From a halophilic archaeon SHRA6 (GTDB lineage Archaea; Halobacteriota; Halobacteria; Halobacteriales; Haloferacaceae): a stretch of DNA of 64,000 nt. The notes under the pieces were generated by a model, which did not search any database, was not told the origin of the DNA, and was given only the letters and a program-made list of their open reading frames with translations. The translations under genes were made by a program, and so were the position numbers. The DNA is taken from the NCBI GenBank assembly GCA_005239175.1, contig ML241294.1, positions 1,003,275 to 1,067,274 on the forward strand. Reading direction: 5' to 3'. Positions 1 through 8,796 of this stretch are shown here, in pieces. The number at the start of each line of letters is the position of its first letter. Position 1 is the first letter of the stretch.

Positions 1-1720
1 AGGCTTCCGCCTCAGAGTCGGACGTCTCAGCGTCTTCGGTGTCGCCAAACTCCGGCTGTGTGTCGGCGGCGGCAGCCGCGCTCTCTTCGGTGTCGACGCC
101 CTCGCTTCCGGACTGTCTGGCCTCTGACAGACGGCTATCGCGGGCGTCGTCGTAGGCTCCGCGTGGCGTTGGCTCGAAGGCGATCCACCCGTGGCCGGGG
201 AAGTACACCTCAACCCACGCGTGGGCGTTCTGCCCGCGGACAACCCACGTGTCGTCGTCAACCTGTTGGCCCTGCGAGTAGCCGGTGACGAACCGCGCGG
301 GAATCCCCTGGGTCCGAAGCATAGTCACCATGGTCGTCGCGTAGTAGGTGCAGTAGCCGGCGTCCATCTCGAAGAGGAACGCGTCGGCGATGTCACCCTC
401 AGGCCGGGTCACCGACAGCGAGTACTCTCGCTCGGTTCGGAGATACGTCTCGACGGTTTGTGCGACTTCGTAGGGCGTCTCGTCGTCTTCGGTGAGATCG
501 GCGGTGAACGCGCCAACCCGATCGGGTGTCGTCTCCGGAAGCTGAGTGTATCTCGATCGGATCTCGGCGGGATAGGCGGTGCCAGCAGCCTGTAGTTCGT
601 CACTGTCGGCATCCGGGCGCTGGCTCACGACGACGTACTCGTCGCCCGCGGCGATCGGTTCACCAAGCTGGAGGTCGCCGGTTTCTGTCACCTGCGTTCG
701 ATCCTCAACTCCGCTGACGCGTTCGGGCCGCCAAGCCGCCGGCAGGGCCGTCATCGTGGATTCGGCACGGATTCGCTGGGTGAGCTCACGGCTCTCGCCG
801 GGCGGTCCCGAAAGCGGGCCATCGTAGGCGGTCGACTCCCCCGTCCGGACCCATCCGTCACCTGTGTATCGATCGTAGCTGGCAGTGCGCCAGTAGGCCT
901 CCTCCTCACTTTCGACCGTGAAGCGAACCTCAGGCGAGAGTTCGATCGAGCCGACGACTGCGAGTTCCTCCTCGCTGGCGACAAGATTCGCTTCGGAGTC
1001 GACCGCGTCGCGATCGGCAAACAGCGGCTGTGTGGCCCCGCCCGGAACGACGGTAACCGTTGCCGAGAGCAACAGCGCCGCGAGCACGACGGTTGCCGTC
1101 GTGTCCCAGTGCGCGCGGAGCCCACCGGCAGCCGTCCGAAACGAGACCGCGATCGCCGCTCCAGCGATCCCTACTGCGGTCACGAGAAAGCCCGCATCGC
1201 CCGTCAGCACAAAGAACAGCAGCGTTGAGCCCGCGGCAGCGGTTGCGAGTACGTCACGGCCGCGGACAAGCAGGTACCACGTCAGAAACGTCGGGACCGG
1301 CGCGATCGAGATTGCCCAGATACGCGCGGCCGTCAGCCTGAGCACTGAGAATCCCGTCAGAAGCGACGCCGTGTCAGTGAGCACGCGATCGAGAGTAAAC
1401 AGCGATCGCTGGCTGGCCGGGATCGCGAGCAGATAGGTGCCAAACCCAAGACAGAGCAACACCCCCGAGAGTATCAATCCCGTCCGGAGCGAGACGGTTC
1501 GACCAGTTATTGTTGCCGCGAAAATAGCGATAACGAGAACGACGGTGAGCCTCCACGTGCCACCAACGATGCCGGTCACCGAATAGAACACCGACAGCGT
1601 CGCCACCAGGAGGGCCACAACGCCGATCGCCGGCGGGCGGAATACCCCTGCAACAGCGTCCGCATCGGGCTCGGTCGACCGGCTCCGGGCCACACGCGAG
1701 AAGATCGCCCGTACGCTCAT
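1..1720 (-). CDS. Transglutaminase-like membrane protein (TgpA type), 3' end outside window
   Basis: Partial; the protein runs off the left edge after about 573 residues. The N-terminal ~330 residues hold several hydrophobic membrane segments, followed by an extracytoplasmic part. The transglutaminase core is visible: Cys at about residue 457 in 'GYCTYYATTMV' and His at about 503 in 'NAHAWVEVYFPGHGW'. The stretch before the edge is low-complexity and acidic, a linker that usually precedes a last membrane helix and a DUF4129 domain, here missing. The ATG at 1720 overlaps the stop of the DUF58 gene (ATGA), so it is the third gene of a moxR-DUF58-transglutaminase operon. Such operons are widespread; the three proteins are thought to act together in assembly or remodelling of envelope or surface proteins. 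The substrate is unknown. Confidence 0.85.
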   Translation of the reverse strand, partial: MSVRAIFSRVARSRSTEPDADAVAGVFRPPAIGVVALLVATLSVFYSVTGIVGGTWRLTVVLVIAIFAATITGRTVSLRTGLILSGVLLCLGFGTYLLAIPASQRSLFTLDRVLTDTASLLTGFSVLRLTAARIWAISIAPVPTFLTWYLLVRGRDVLATAAAGSTLLFFVLTGDAGFLVTAVGIAGAAIAVSFRTAAGGLRAHWDTTATVVLAALLLSATVTVVPGGATQPLFADRDAVDSEANLVASEEELAVVGSIELSPEVRFTVESEEEAYWRTASYDRYTGDGWVRTGESTAYDGPLSGPPGESRELTQRIRAESTMTALPAAWRPERVSGVEDRTQVTETGDLQLGEPIAAGDEYVVVSQRPDADSDELQAAGTAYPAEIRSRYTQLPETTPDRVGAFTADLTEDDETPYEVAQTVETYLRTEREYSLSVTRPEGDIADAFLFEMDAGYCTYYATTMVTMLRTQGIPARFVTGYSQGQQVDDDTWVVRGQNAHAWVEVYFPGHGWIAFEPTPRGAYDDARDSRLSEARQSGSEGVDTEESAAAAADTQPEFGDTEDAETSDSEAEA

Positions 1721-2781
1721 ACAGACACCTCCGCACGGGCGGGCTCATTCGTCGATTGGTCTGCTGTACCCTCACCGCCAGGGATCGCTCCCGTGACTGG
1801 ATCCGGATCGGTTTTGAGGTCCGCAAAGCGCCGTGGTATCTCACCGATGCGGATCGTCGTGTGTTCGCGGCCGGCATCGACCACGATATCGGCATCTGGA
1901 TCGGGGACTGTCCCTGGGCCGACGGTCGCGAGCCGAGCTAACAGCGCCATCGTATCGGTGCGTGAGCCGGCGGCTGACAGCGTTCCGTTCGGCAACGAGA
2001 CCGTAATCGGCAGCCCCGCATCGAGCAACTCGAGGGCGACACTGGTGACCGCGGCGGCGAGTTGGTCGGCCCGCCCGGATGCTGCGCCGCCACTGAGTGT
2101 GAGATTGCCCTCTCCAGTTGGCGCGGCGAAGGACTTGACGACGAGTTCGTCGCGCTTTGCGGTCGTCGCCCAGTGAATGTCTCTGAGGCTATCGCCCCGA
2201 TCGTACTCGCGGAGGCGATCGAACTCGTCGCGCTGGAGACTCGTGTCGACCGCCTCGGCCCCCGACACGACCGATCGAACCCATGGATCGATCGAATACC
2301 GCGGCGGATAGACGAGACACGAGTCAGTGCTGCGGCGGCGCTTGCGGGTTTCGAGCAGCCCAAACACATCGCGTACTACGAACGTGGTCGGGCCGAGACG
2401 GTGTTCCCCACGGTCAGTGTATCGTACCGTGTAATCGATCGGGCTTCCGTCGCCGAGTTCCCCACCTGGTGTCTCCGCGGACAGTCCGACTCCGAGGTCG
2501 TCTCGGACGCTCGCCACGGGCGGCCGACGCAGTTCGCCGCCATCGACGGGATCGAGAAACCGGAGCCGGACGGTGTGGGTCTCACCGACAAAGTCGTCGG
2601 GCGGAATGTCGCGGCTGACCTGGGGTATAGTGACCGACCGAAGCTGGAGGTACCCTGCCACGAGCGTGACAGCGCCGGAGACGACGACGAGGTTCAGACT
2701 CCGGGCGCCGAAGGCCGCACCGAGTGCGAAGGCCCCAATTGCGATCGCCAGCACGATTCGTCCGCGTCGTGTGAGCCTCAT
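1717..2781 (-). CDS. DUF58 domain protein, partner of MoxR ATPase
   Basis: 354 residues. Two N-terminal hydrophobic segments (about residues 9-27 and 30-46) are followed by a soluble region and then the DUF58 signature near residue 190-215 ('REYDRGDSLRDIHWATTAKR'). DUF58 proteins have a von Willebrand A-like region and occur next to MoxR AAA ATPases and transglutaminases, as here. Start and stop codons overlap those of both neighbours (4-nt ATGA overlaps), which implies translational coupling. Specific function is unknown; a role as scaffold or client adaptor for the MoxR ATPase is inference from the family context. Confidence 0.85.
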   Translation of the reverse strand: MRLTRRGRIVLAIAIGAFALGAAFGARSLNLVVVSGAVTLVAGYLQLRSVTIPQVSRDIPPDDFVGETHTVRLRFLDPVDGGELRRPPVASVRDDLGVGLSAETPGGELGDGSPIDYTVRYTDRGEHRLGPTTFVVRDVFGLLETRKRRRSTDSCLVYPPRYSIDPWVRSVVSGAEAVDTSLQRDEFDRLREYDRGDSLRDIHWATTAKRDELVVKSFAAPTGEGNLTLSGGAASGRADQLAAAVTSVALELLDAGLPITVSLPNGTLSAAGSRTDTMALLARLATVGPGTVPDPDADIVVDAGREHTTIRIGEIPRRFADLKTDPDPVTGAIPGGEGTADQSTNEPARAEVSV

Positions 2782-3740
2782 TCGACAGGAACAGATTCGA
2801 GCGCGCGCTCGACGATCGATTCACCCGGATCTCCGCCGCTGTCGGACCTGATCCGATGGGACAACACTGTTTTGGCCTCTGTCTGGACATCGTCGGGGAC
2901 AGCGTAATCGCGTCCGTCGAGGATTGCCCGAGCCTGTGCGCCGCGCATAAGCGCGATGCTCCCGCGAGGGCTGACCCCGAGTGCGGCATGGTTTCGGGTG
3001 TACTCGACAAGCGCGGCAATGTAGGCACGAACCGGCTCAGAGACGTCGACTGCGCCGACCGTGTTCCGGGCGCGAAGGAGATTCGCAGTGCTGACGACCG
3101 CGTCGATCGTGTCGATCGGATGTGTACCCGAGACTCGCTCGAGCAGCGCAGTCTCCTCGGTGGTGCTCGGATAGCCAAGGCGAATCTTCTTCATGAACCG
3201 ATCAATCTCCGCAAGTGGCAGCTCGTAGGTGCGTCCCGGCTCGACGTCGTTTTGGGTTGCAATAACGGTGAACGGGTCCGGCAGTTCACGGGTCGTCCCG
3301 TCGGTCGTCACCTGCCGTTCTTCCATCGCCTCAAGCAGCGCAGACTGGGTCTTCGGCGGCGCACGATTGATTTCGTCGCCCAGGACGACGTTCGCGAATA
3401 CCGGTCCGGGCTGAAAGTCGAACTCGCGAGTCTTCTGGTTGAACACATTGACGCCAGTAACGTCCGAGGGAAGCAGATCCGGCGTAAACTGGACGCGCTT
3501 GAACGAACAGTCGATCGACGCCGCGAGCGCGCGAGCGAGCATGGTCTTTCCAACGCCAGGGACGTCTTCGACGAGGACGTGGCCGTCGGCAAACAGCGCA
3601 ACCACAATGTGTTCGATCTCCGTGCGGTTGCCAACAATAACCCGCTGGACGTTGTCGAGTATTGCCTCAGCAATATCGGCGGCTTCCGTAACCGGGAGAG
3701 GTCTCGACGTACGGTTCGTATCGGTCGACGCGTCAGTCAT
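2778..3740 (-). CDS. MoxR-family AAA+ ATPase
   Basis: 320 residues from the ATG at 3740. An in-frame upstream start exists at 3821, but it would add 27 residues with no family similarity and enter the mutS promoter region. Walker A is 'GVPGVGKTMLARA', Walker B 'VVLGDEINRAPP', and a sensor-like 'VIATQND' follows; this is the MoxR subfamily of AAA+ ATPases, chaperone-like enzymes that mature or activate partner complexes. First gene of the moxR-DUF58-transglutaminase operon, divergent from mutS. The gap 3741-3965 should hold both promoters. Confidence 0.9.
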   Translation of the reverse strand: MTDASTDTNRTSRPLPVTEAADIAEAILDNVQRVIVGNRTEIEHIVVALFADGHVLVEDVPGVGKTMLARALAASIDCSFKRVQFTPDLLPSDVTGVNVFNQKTREFDFQPGPVFANVVLGDEINRAPPKTQSALLEAMEERQVTTDGTTRELPDPFTVIATQNDVEPGRTYELPLAEIDRFMKKIRLGYPSTTEETALLERVSGTHPIDTIDAVVSTANLLRARNTVGAVDVSEPVRAYIAALVEYTRNHAALGVSPRGSIALMRGAQARAILDGRDYAVPDDVQTEAKTVLSHRIRSDSGGDPGESIVERALESVPVE

Positions 3741-3965
3741 CGATTTCGAGAGTGAATCGGTCGACGTGAATTCGTCGGCAATTCGGAGGATCGTCACATG
3801 CGGCGTGTGGACAGTGCACATCTCCTATTGTGGTTGCGCAAAGGTAACTCTGCCGGGGATCTGCACGCACGGTACGCATGGGCGGTCAATACGGGTATAT
3901 ACACCACACGAGAGCGGCCATCTGCAGCCGTGTCGCTTATTTGCGATCGGATCGCCCGTTCGGGT

Positions 3966-6614
3966 ATGGACGATCCGACCGGCGCGCCCGAGCCGATGGC
4001 CGCGAAGCAATCGGAGCTGACGCCGATGCTGTCGCAGTACCTGCAGCTTTGTCTCGACCACGAGGAGGCGATCGTGCTGTTTCAGGTCGGCGACTTCTAC
4101 GAGGCGTTTTGTGAAGCCGCCGAGGCAGTCGCACGGATCTGTGAGGTGACGCTCACAAAGCGTGAGGATTCGACGGGAACATATCCGATGGCCGGGATCC
4201 CGATCGACAACGCGGCCTCATACCTCGAACGGCTCCTCGATGCGGGCTACCGGGTCGCGATCGCCGATCAGGTCGAAGACGCCGACGCCAGTACGGGACT
4301 CGTCGATCGGGCAGTCACGCAGGTGTTGACGCCGGGGACAATCGTCGACGAGACGCTGCTCGCGGCGGGAACGACGAACTACCTCGTCGCGATTGCGGCG
4401 GACGAAACCACCGACACAACGGATACCGGTGGACCTGAACCGTTTGCGATCGCCGCGATCGACGTCTCGACGGGCGAGTGGTTCGTCGTCCCCACACCAG
4501 ACACCGCAGCGCTGGAAACGGAGCTTCGACGGATCGACCCCGCGGAGGTACTCGTCGGGCCATCGACCGCGGACATCGAAGCAATTGCGGCCGGCTCGTG
4601 GGCAGTCTCCCAAACCAGTCGACTCGAAGCGACGGCCCCAAACGATCGGCTGGACGCCTACGACACCGCAGCACTCGAAACCGACCTCGAACGACGCGCC
4701 TGCGCTGCGGTGGTCGGCTACGCCGAATACACCCAGGGCGACGACGGCCCGCTCGGATACGTCGGAGCCGTTCGGCGAGAAACCCGTCACGAGCGGCTGC
4801 GGCTCGACGGCGCGGCGTTGGCCAGCCTCGAACTGTTCGAAACCCGCGAGCGAGCAGGCGGGGCGACACTGTTCGAAACGATCGACGCGACGTCCTCGGC
4901 GTTGGGTCGTCGGTGTCTCGAGCGCTGGCTCCGCCGGCCGTTGGTCGACCGTGCGGCGATCGAATTACGGCTGAGCGCGGTTGAGGCACTCGCCGGGGCG
5001 TCGATCGCCCGCGAGGAACTTCGTGACGGGCTGGCGGATGCCTACGACCTCGAACGGCTTGCCGGACGGCTCTCGCGGGAGCGCGCGAACGCCCGAGACC
5101 TCAGATCGCTTGCGTCGACGCTTGCGGTCGTGCCCGAACTCCGAGCTGCCCTGGAGCCACTGTCGAGTGAGTCCGAGGCGATCGCCGCACTGGCAGATCG
5201 GCTCGACCCACTGTCGGCCGTCCGCGAGCGAATCGAGGCTGCGATCCGTCCTGATCCGCCGATGGAAATCACCGACGGGGGAGTGATCCGAGAGGGATTC
5301 GACGAAGATCTCGACAACGTACGAGCAACCGCACAGGACGGCCGCGAGTGGGTCTCACAGTTAGAAAAACGCGAGCGCGAACGGACCGGGATCGACTCGC
5401 TGGCTGTGGGACACAATCAGGTCCACGGCTACTATATCGAGGTGACAAATCCCAACCTCGAGCACGTGCCCGAGGAATACACCCGCAGACAGACGCTCAA
5501 AAACGCCGAGCGATTTTACACGCCAGAACTGAAAGCGCGCGAAGACGAGATTTTCGCCGCCGAAGAACGCGCTGAGAGCCTCGAGTACGAGCTTTTCACC
5601 TCGCTTCGCGAGGAACTCGCCGGTGAAACCGATCGAATCACGGCGCTTGCGGGCGCGATCGGCGAACTCGACGCGCTGTGTTCGCTCGCGAGTACGGCGG
5701 TCGATCGCGACTACGTCCGACCGACAATCGCCGATCCAGGCGCAGATATCCGTATCGAAGGCGGACGGCATCCGGTCGTCGAGTCAACAGAACGAGAGTT
5801 TGTCCCGAACGACACCGACCTCGCGCGCGGAGAGATTGCGATCATCACCGGACCGAACATGAGCGGAAAGTCGACGTACATGCGGCAGGTTGCGCTCATT
5901 GTCCTCCTCACACAGCTTGGGAGCTTCGTCCCCGCCGAGGCTGCCCGCGTCCCGATCGTCGATCGGCTCTTCACCCGCGTAGGCGCGAGCGACGACATCG
6001 CCGGCGGGCAGTCGACGTTCATGCGCGAGATGACCGAGCTGACCGACATCCTCACCGAGGCGACCGACCGATCGCTCGTCTTGCTCGATGAGGTTGGCCG
6101 CGGCACGAGTACGACCGACGGGCGGGCGATCGCAGCGGCGACAACGGGATACATCCACGACGAGATCGGCGCGACAACCCTATTTGCAACCCACTACCAC
6201 GAGCTAACCGCGCTCGAATCGCAGTACGATCGCGTCGTCAACCGCCACTTCGCCGCAACGCGGGAGGGTGAGTCGGTGACATTTCTACATCGGATCGCTC
6301 GCGGCGGCTCGTCGGCGTCCTATGGGATCGAAGTCGCCCGGATGGCGGGCGTCCCGGAGGCAGTCGTCGAGGAAGCCTACGCGATCGTCGACGAGGAGGT
6401 AACAGAGACAGAGGAAACAGTCAGTCCGTCAACAGACGGAGACCGGTCGGCGGCTGGCTCTGCAAGTGGTCCGGAGACCGATCCAAACGAGGGTGGCAGC
6501 GAAGCCGAAACGCTCGCCGAAATCGCTGCAGAGCTAGAGTCACTCGACATTGCCCGAACAACGCCGATCGAGGCGCTGACACTGCTGGACTCGCTGCAGT
6601 CGAAGCTCCGGTGA
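3966..6614 (+). CDS. mutS: DNA mismatch repair protein MutS
   Basis: 882 residues from the ATG at 3966 (MDDPTGAPEP). A longer reading frame upstream to 3798 is open but unlike MutS. The mismatch-contact motif is present as 'FQVGDFYEAF' near residue 40, followed by connector, lever and clamp regions. The ABC-type ATPase has Walker A 'GPNMSGKSTYMRQ' at about residue 629 and Walker B 'LVLLDEVGRGTSTTDG'. The acidic insertion after residue ~805 (many Glu/Thr/Ser/Asp) is typical of halophile proteins. MutS1 recognises mispairs and recruits MutL, which is encoded next. MutS1/MutL is found in haloarchaea but absent from many other archaea, consistent with an ancient acquisition from bacteria. Confidence 0.97.
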   Translation: MDDPTGAPEPMAAKQSELTPMLSQYLQLCLDHEEAIVLFQVGDFYEAFCEAAEAVARICEVTLTKREDSTGTYPMAGIPIDNAASYLERLLDAGYRVAIADQVEDADASTGLVDRAVTQVLTPGTIVDETLLAAGTTNYLVAIAADETTDTTDTGGPEPFAIAAIDVSTGEWFVVPTPDTAALETELRRIDPAEVLVGPSTADIEAIAAGSWAVSQTSRLEATAPNDRLDAYDTAALETDLERRACAAVVGYAEYTQGDDGPLGYVGAVRRETRHERLRLDGAALASLELFETRERAGGATLFETIDATSSALGRRCLERWLRRPLVDRAAIELRLSAVEALAGASIAREELRDGLADAYDLERLAGRLSRERANARDLRSLASTLAVVPELRAALEPLSSESEAIAALADRLDPLSAVRERIEAAIRPDPPMEITDGGVIREGFDEDLDNVRATAQDGREWVSQLEKRERERTGIDSLAVGHNQVHGYYIEVTNPNLEHVPEEYTRRQTLKNAERFYTPELKAREDEIFAAEERAESLEYELFTSLREELAGETDRITALAGAIGELDALCSLASTAVDRDYVRPTIADPGADIRIEGGRHPVVESTEREFVPNDTDLARGEIAIITGPNMSGKSTYMRQVALIVLLTQLGSFVPAEAARVPIVDRLFTRVGASDDIAGGQSTFMREMTELTDILTEATDRSLVLLDEVGRGTSTTDGRAIAAATTGYIHDEIGATTLFATHYHELTALESQYDRVVNRHFAATREGESVTFLHRIARGGSSASYGIEVARMAGVPEAVVEEAYAIVDEEVTETEETVSPSTDGDRSAAGSASGPETDPNEGGSEAETLAEIAAELESLDIARTTPIEALTLLDSLQSKLR

Positions 6615-6645
6615 GCAGACAGCAACACGAAGCCCGGCGGTAACG

Positions 6646-6653
6646 CATATATT
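6646..6653 (+). promoter_or_regulatory. TATA box of mutL
   Basis: 'CATATATT' lies about 28 nt before the mutL ATG, the right distance for a leaderless transcript starting at or near the start codon. mutL can therefore be transcribed separately from mutS despite the 63-nt gap. Confidence 0.5.
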
Positions 6654-6677
6654 CGCTGGACTGTTTTTGACGGACGT

Positions 6678-8360
6678 ATGGCCGAGAGATCGATCCGCAA
6701 GCTGCCCCAGACGGTCGTCGATCGCATCGCCGCCGGCGAGGTGATCACCCGCCCGAGTCGTGTCGTGACCGAGCTCATCGACAACGCGCTCGATGCCGGC
6801 GCGAGTGCTATCGAGATCGAGGTCGCTGGGGGCGGGACTGAGCGGATCGCCGTCTCCGATGACGGGTGTGGAATGGCGCGGGCGGATGCCGAGCGGGCGA
6901 TCGACCGGCACACGACGAGCAAGCTCGATCCAGCCGACGACGCGGCAATCGGTCGTATCGACACGCTCGGATTTCGGGGAGAGGCGCTGGCGTCGATCGC
7001 CGCGTGTGCGACCGTGTCGATCGTGACGAGCGACGGTCGTGCGGTTGGGACGAAGCTACACCACGAACCGCGAGCAGACGAACCAACAGTGACCGACGCC
7101 GGACGGGCGCAGGGGACAACCGTGACGGTAACCAACCTGTTCGACACGATGCCCGCTCGTCGGCAGTCACTTGCTGGGGCGGCCACGGAGTTCCGCCGGA
7201 TCGTCGATCGGGTGACCGCCTACGCGCTGTGTCGCCCTGAGGTACGGTTTACGCTTCGACACGACGGGACGGAGACGCTCTCGACGACCGGAAGAGGAGT
7301 CACCGACGCGCTGCTCGGAATCTACGATCGGGAGGTTGCCTCCCACGCGAGCACCTTCGACCACGAGCGGGCAGTTACTGTCGGAGAAACTGAAGAGTCA
7401 GTCGACGTGTCGATCGACGGCGCGTTGGTCTCTCCCGCAATCGATCGGTCGCGCAAAGATCATATCAGAGTCGCGGTGAACGGTCGTCCCGTGTTGAATG
7501 GGGCGATCGAAACAGCGGTACGGGAGGGGTACGGACCGCGGCTCCCCTCCGAGCGGTTCCCAATCGCAGTCGTCCGTCTCGACGTGCCGCCAGCGCTGGT
7601 CGATCCGAACGTCCACCCCGCAAAAGAAACCGTCGGACTCGTCGGCGAGGACGCGATCGGGCCGGCGCTCACCGACGCGATCGACACCGCGCTATCGTCG
7701 GGAGACGATCGCCGTGCAAGCGCCGTCGTGACCGATCTTGACACGGCGATCGAGACCGGCAGGCCAGCCTCACGGTTCGACGAGCTGTCGGTAATCGGGA
7801 CGTTTCGATCGCTGTACCTGCTCTGTGAGGCTGATGACGAACTAATTGTGATCGATCAACACGCCGCCCACGAGCGGGTGAACTACGAGCGCCTCCGGGC
7901 AGCGTTCGACGGTCGCCCAATCGAGACCGCCGAGCTCGATCCGCCGGCGACAGTATCGCTCTCGCCGACAGCACGGGCGACGCTCGATGCACACGCCGAG
8001 GCGATCGCCGAACTCGGCTACGATGTCGAGCCGTTCGACGATTCGACGGTCAGGGTCAAAACGGTCCCCGCGCCGTTCGGCCGGACGGCAACGGCGACGT
8101 CGATCCGCGATGCCGTGGGATCGATCGCCAGCGATGGCTCTGGGACGGATCCACGCGAAGAGCTGTTGGCGGAGCTCGCCTGCCACCCATCAATCAAAGC
8201 CGGCGACGAGCTGTCTGCCGAGGCGACACAGGCGCTCATCGATCGGCTCGGCGAGTGTACGGATCCGTACCGGTGCCCGCACGGCCGGCCGACAATGACT
8301 ACATTGTCGGAGGCGTCGCTGGCGAGCGCGTTCGATCGACAGGCAACCCGGTTTCAGTGA
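6678..8360 (+). CDS. mutL: DNA mismatch repair protein MutL, endonuclease type
   Basis: 560 residues. The GHKL ATPase motifs are intact: 'IDNALDAGAS', 'DDGCGM' and 'GFRGEALASIA'. The C-terminal domain contains 'DQHAAHERVNYE' (about residues 393-404), matching the DQHA(X)2E(X)4E metal-binding endonuclease motif. Further on are 'ACHPSIKAGD' and 'CPHGRP', the other conserved elements of nicking MutL proteins. This MutL should therefore make its own strand nicks and would not need MutH, and no mutH is seen nearby. It follows mutS by 63 nt on the same strand and converges with the gene at 8368. Confidence 0.97.
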   Translation: MAERSIRKLPQTVVDRIAAGEVITRPSRVVTELIDNALDAGASAIEIEVAGGGTERIAVSDDGCGMARADAERAIDRHTTSKLDPADDAAIGRIDTLGFRGEALASIAACATVSIVTSDGRAVGTKLHHEPRADEPTVTDAGRAQGTTVTVTNLFDTMPARRQSLAGAATEFRRIVDRVTAYALCRPEVRFTLRHDGTETLSTTGRGVTDALLGIYDREVASHASTFDHERAVTVGETEESVDVSIDGALVSPAIDRSRKDHIRVAVNGRPVLNGAIETAVREGYGPRLPSERFPIAVVRLDVPPALVDPNVHPAKETVGLVGEDAIGPALTDAIDTALSSGDDRRASAVVTDLDTAIETGRPASRFDELSVIGTFRSLYLLCEADDELIVIDQHAAHERVNYERLRAAFDGRPIETAELDPPATVSLSPTARATLDAHAEAIAELGYDVEPFDDSTVRVKTVPAPFGRTATATSIRDAVGSIASDGSGTDPREELLAELACHPSIKAGDELSAEATQALIDRLGECTDPYRCPHGRPTMTTLSEASLASAFDRQATRFQ

Positions 8361-8367
8361 GCCGTGG

Positions 8368-8796
8368 TCACCAGTCCTTGCAGGATCGACAGACGTAGCG
8401 ATCGCCGTCGCGCCACAGCGCGGTGACAGACGTCTCACAGCCCGGACACTCGGTTGGCTCCGGCGAGAACCGGTAGACTGTGATCGAACCTGTCGGCTCA
8501 GTTGGATTATCAGGCGAGTCTTCGTCGGGGCTCTTGGAGTCTGCGTCGGTGGAGTCTGTGGGCTCAGTGCTCGCGGTATCAGGATCAGTCGAGTCTGCAG
8601 AGTCTGTGGATTCAGCGCTCGCGGTATCAGGATCGGCCGAGTCTGCGGAGGCTGTGGGTTCAGCACTCGCAGTATCAGGATCGGTCGAGTCTGGGCTCGC
8701 GGCGTCGGCTGCGTCTGTAGGATCGGTGTGTGCGGCGTCGTCGTCGGTATCCGAACTGGCGTCGAGAAAATCGTCCAGCGATCGGTTCTCGCCCAT
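8368..8796 (-). CDS. Small acidic protein with C-terminal zinc ribbon (DUF7573-like)
   Basis: 142 residues. The N-terminus 'MGENRSLDDFLD' is followed by ~75 residues of low-complexity Asp/Ser/Thr/Ala/Pro sequence made from a 48-bp repeat. The C-terminus holds two CxxC pairs, 'ECPGCET' and 'CRSCKDW', 20-odd residues apart, a likely single zinc ribbon. I believe the family is catalogued as haloarchaeal DUF7573. It is the last gene of the pyrH-lysS operon, its ATG overlapping the lysS stop by one base (TGATG). Function unknown; a small zinc ribbon behind lysS could bind nucleic acid, but that is a guess. Confidence 0.75.
   Translation of the reverse strand: MGENRSLDDFLDASSDTDDDAAHTDPTDAADAASPDSTDPDTASAEPTASADSADPDTASAESTDSADSTDPDTASTEPTDSTDADSKSPDEDSPDNPTEPTGSITVYRFSPEPTECPGCETSVTALWRDGDRYVCRSCKDW
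8558..8701. repeat. 48-bp tandem repeat, 3 copies, in frame
   Basis: Three consecutive 48-bp units (starts 8558, 8606, 8654) sharing 'GCTCGCGGTATCAGGATC'; the third is degenerate at its end. On the coding (minus) strand each unit gives 16 residues rich in Asp, Ser, Thr and Ala, so copy-number changes keep the frame. Confidence 0.85.

Noticed and set aside
3798..3965. N-terminal extension of MutS
   Set aside because: Open upstream but not MutS-like and would overlap the divergent moxR promoter region.
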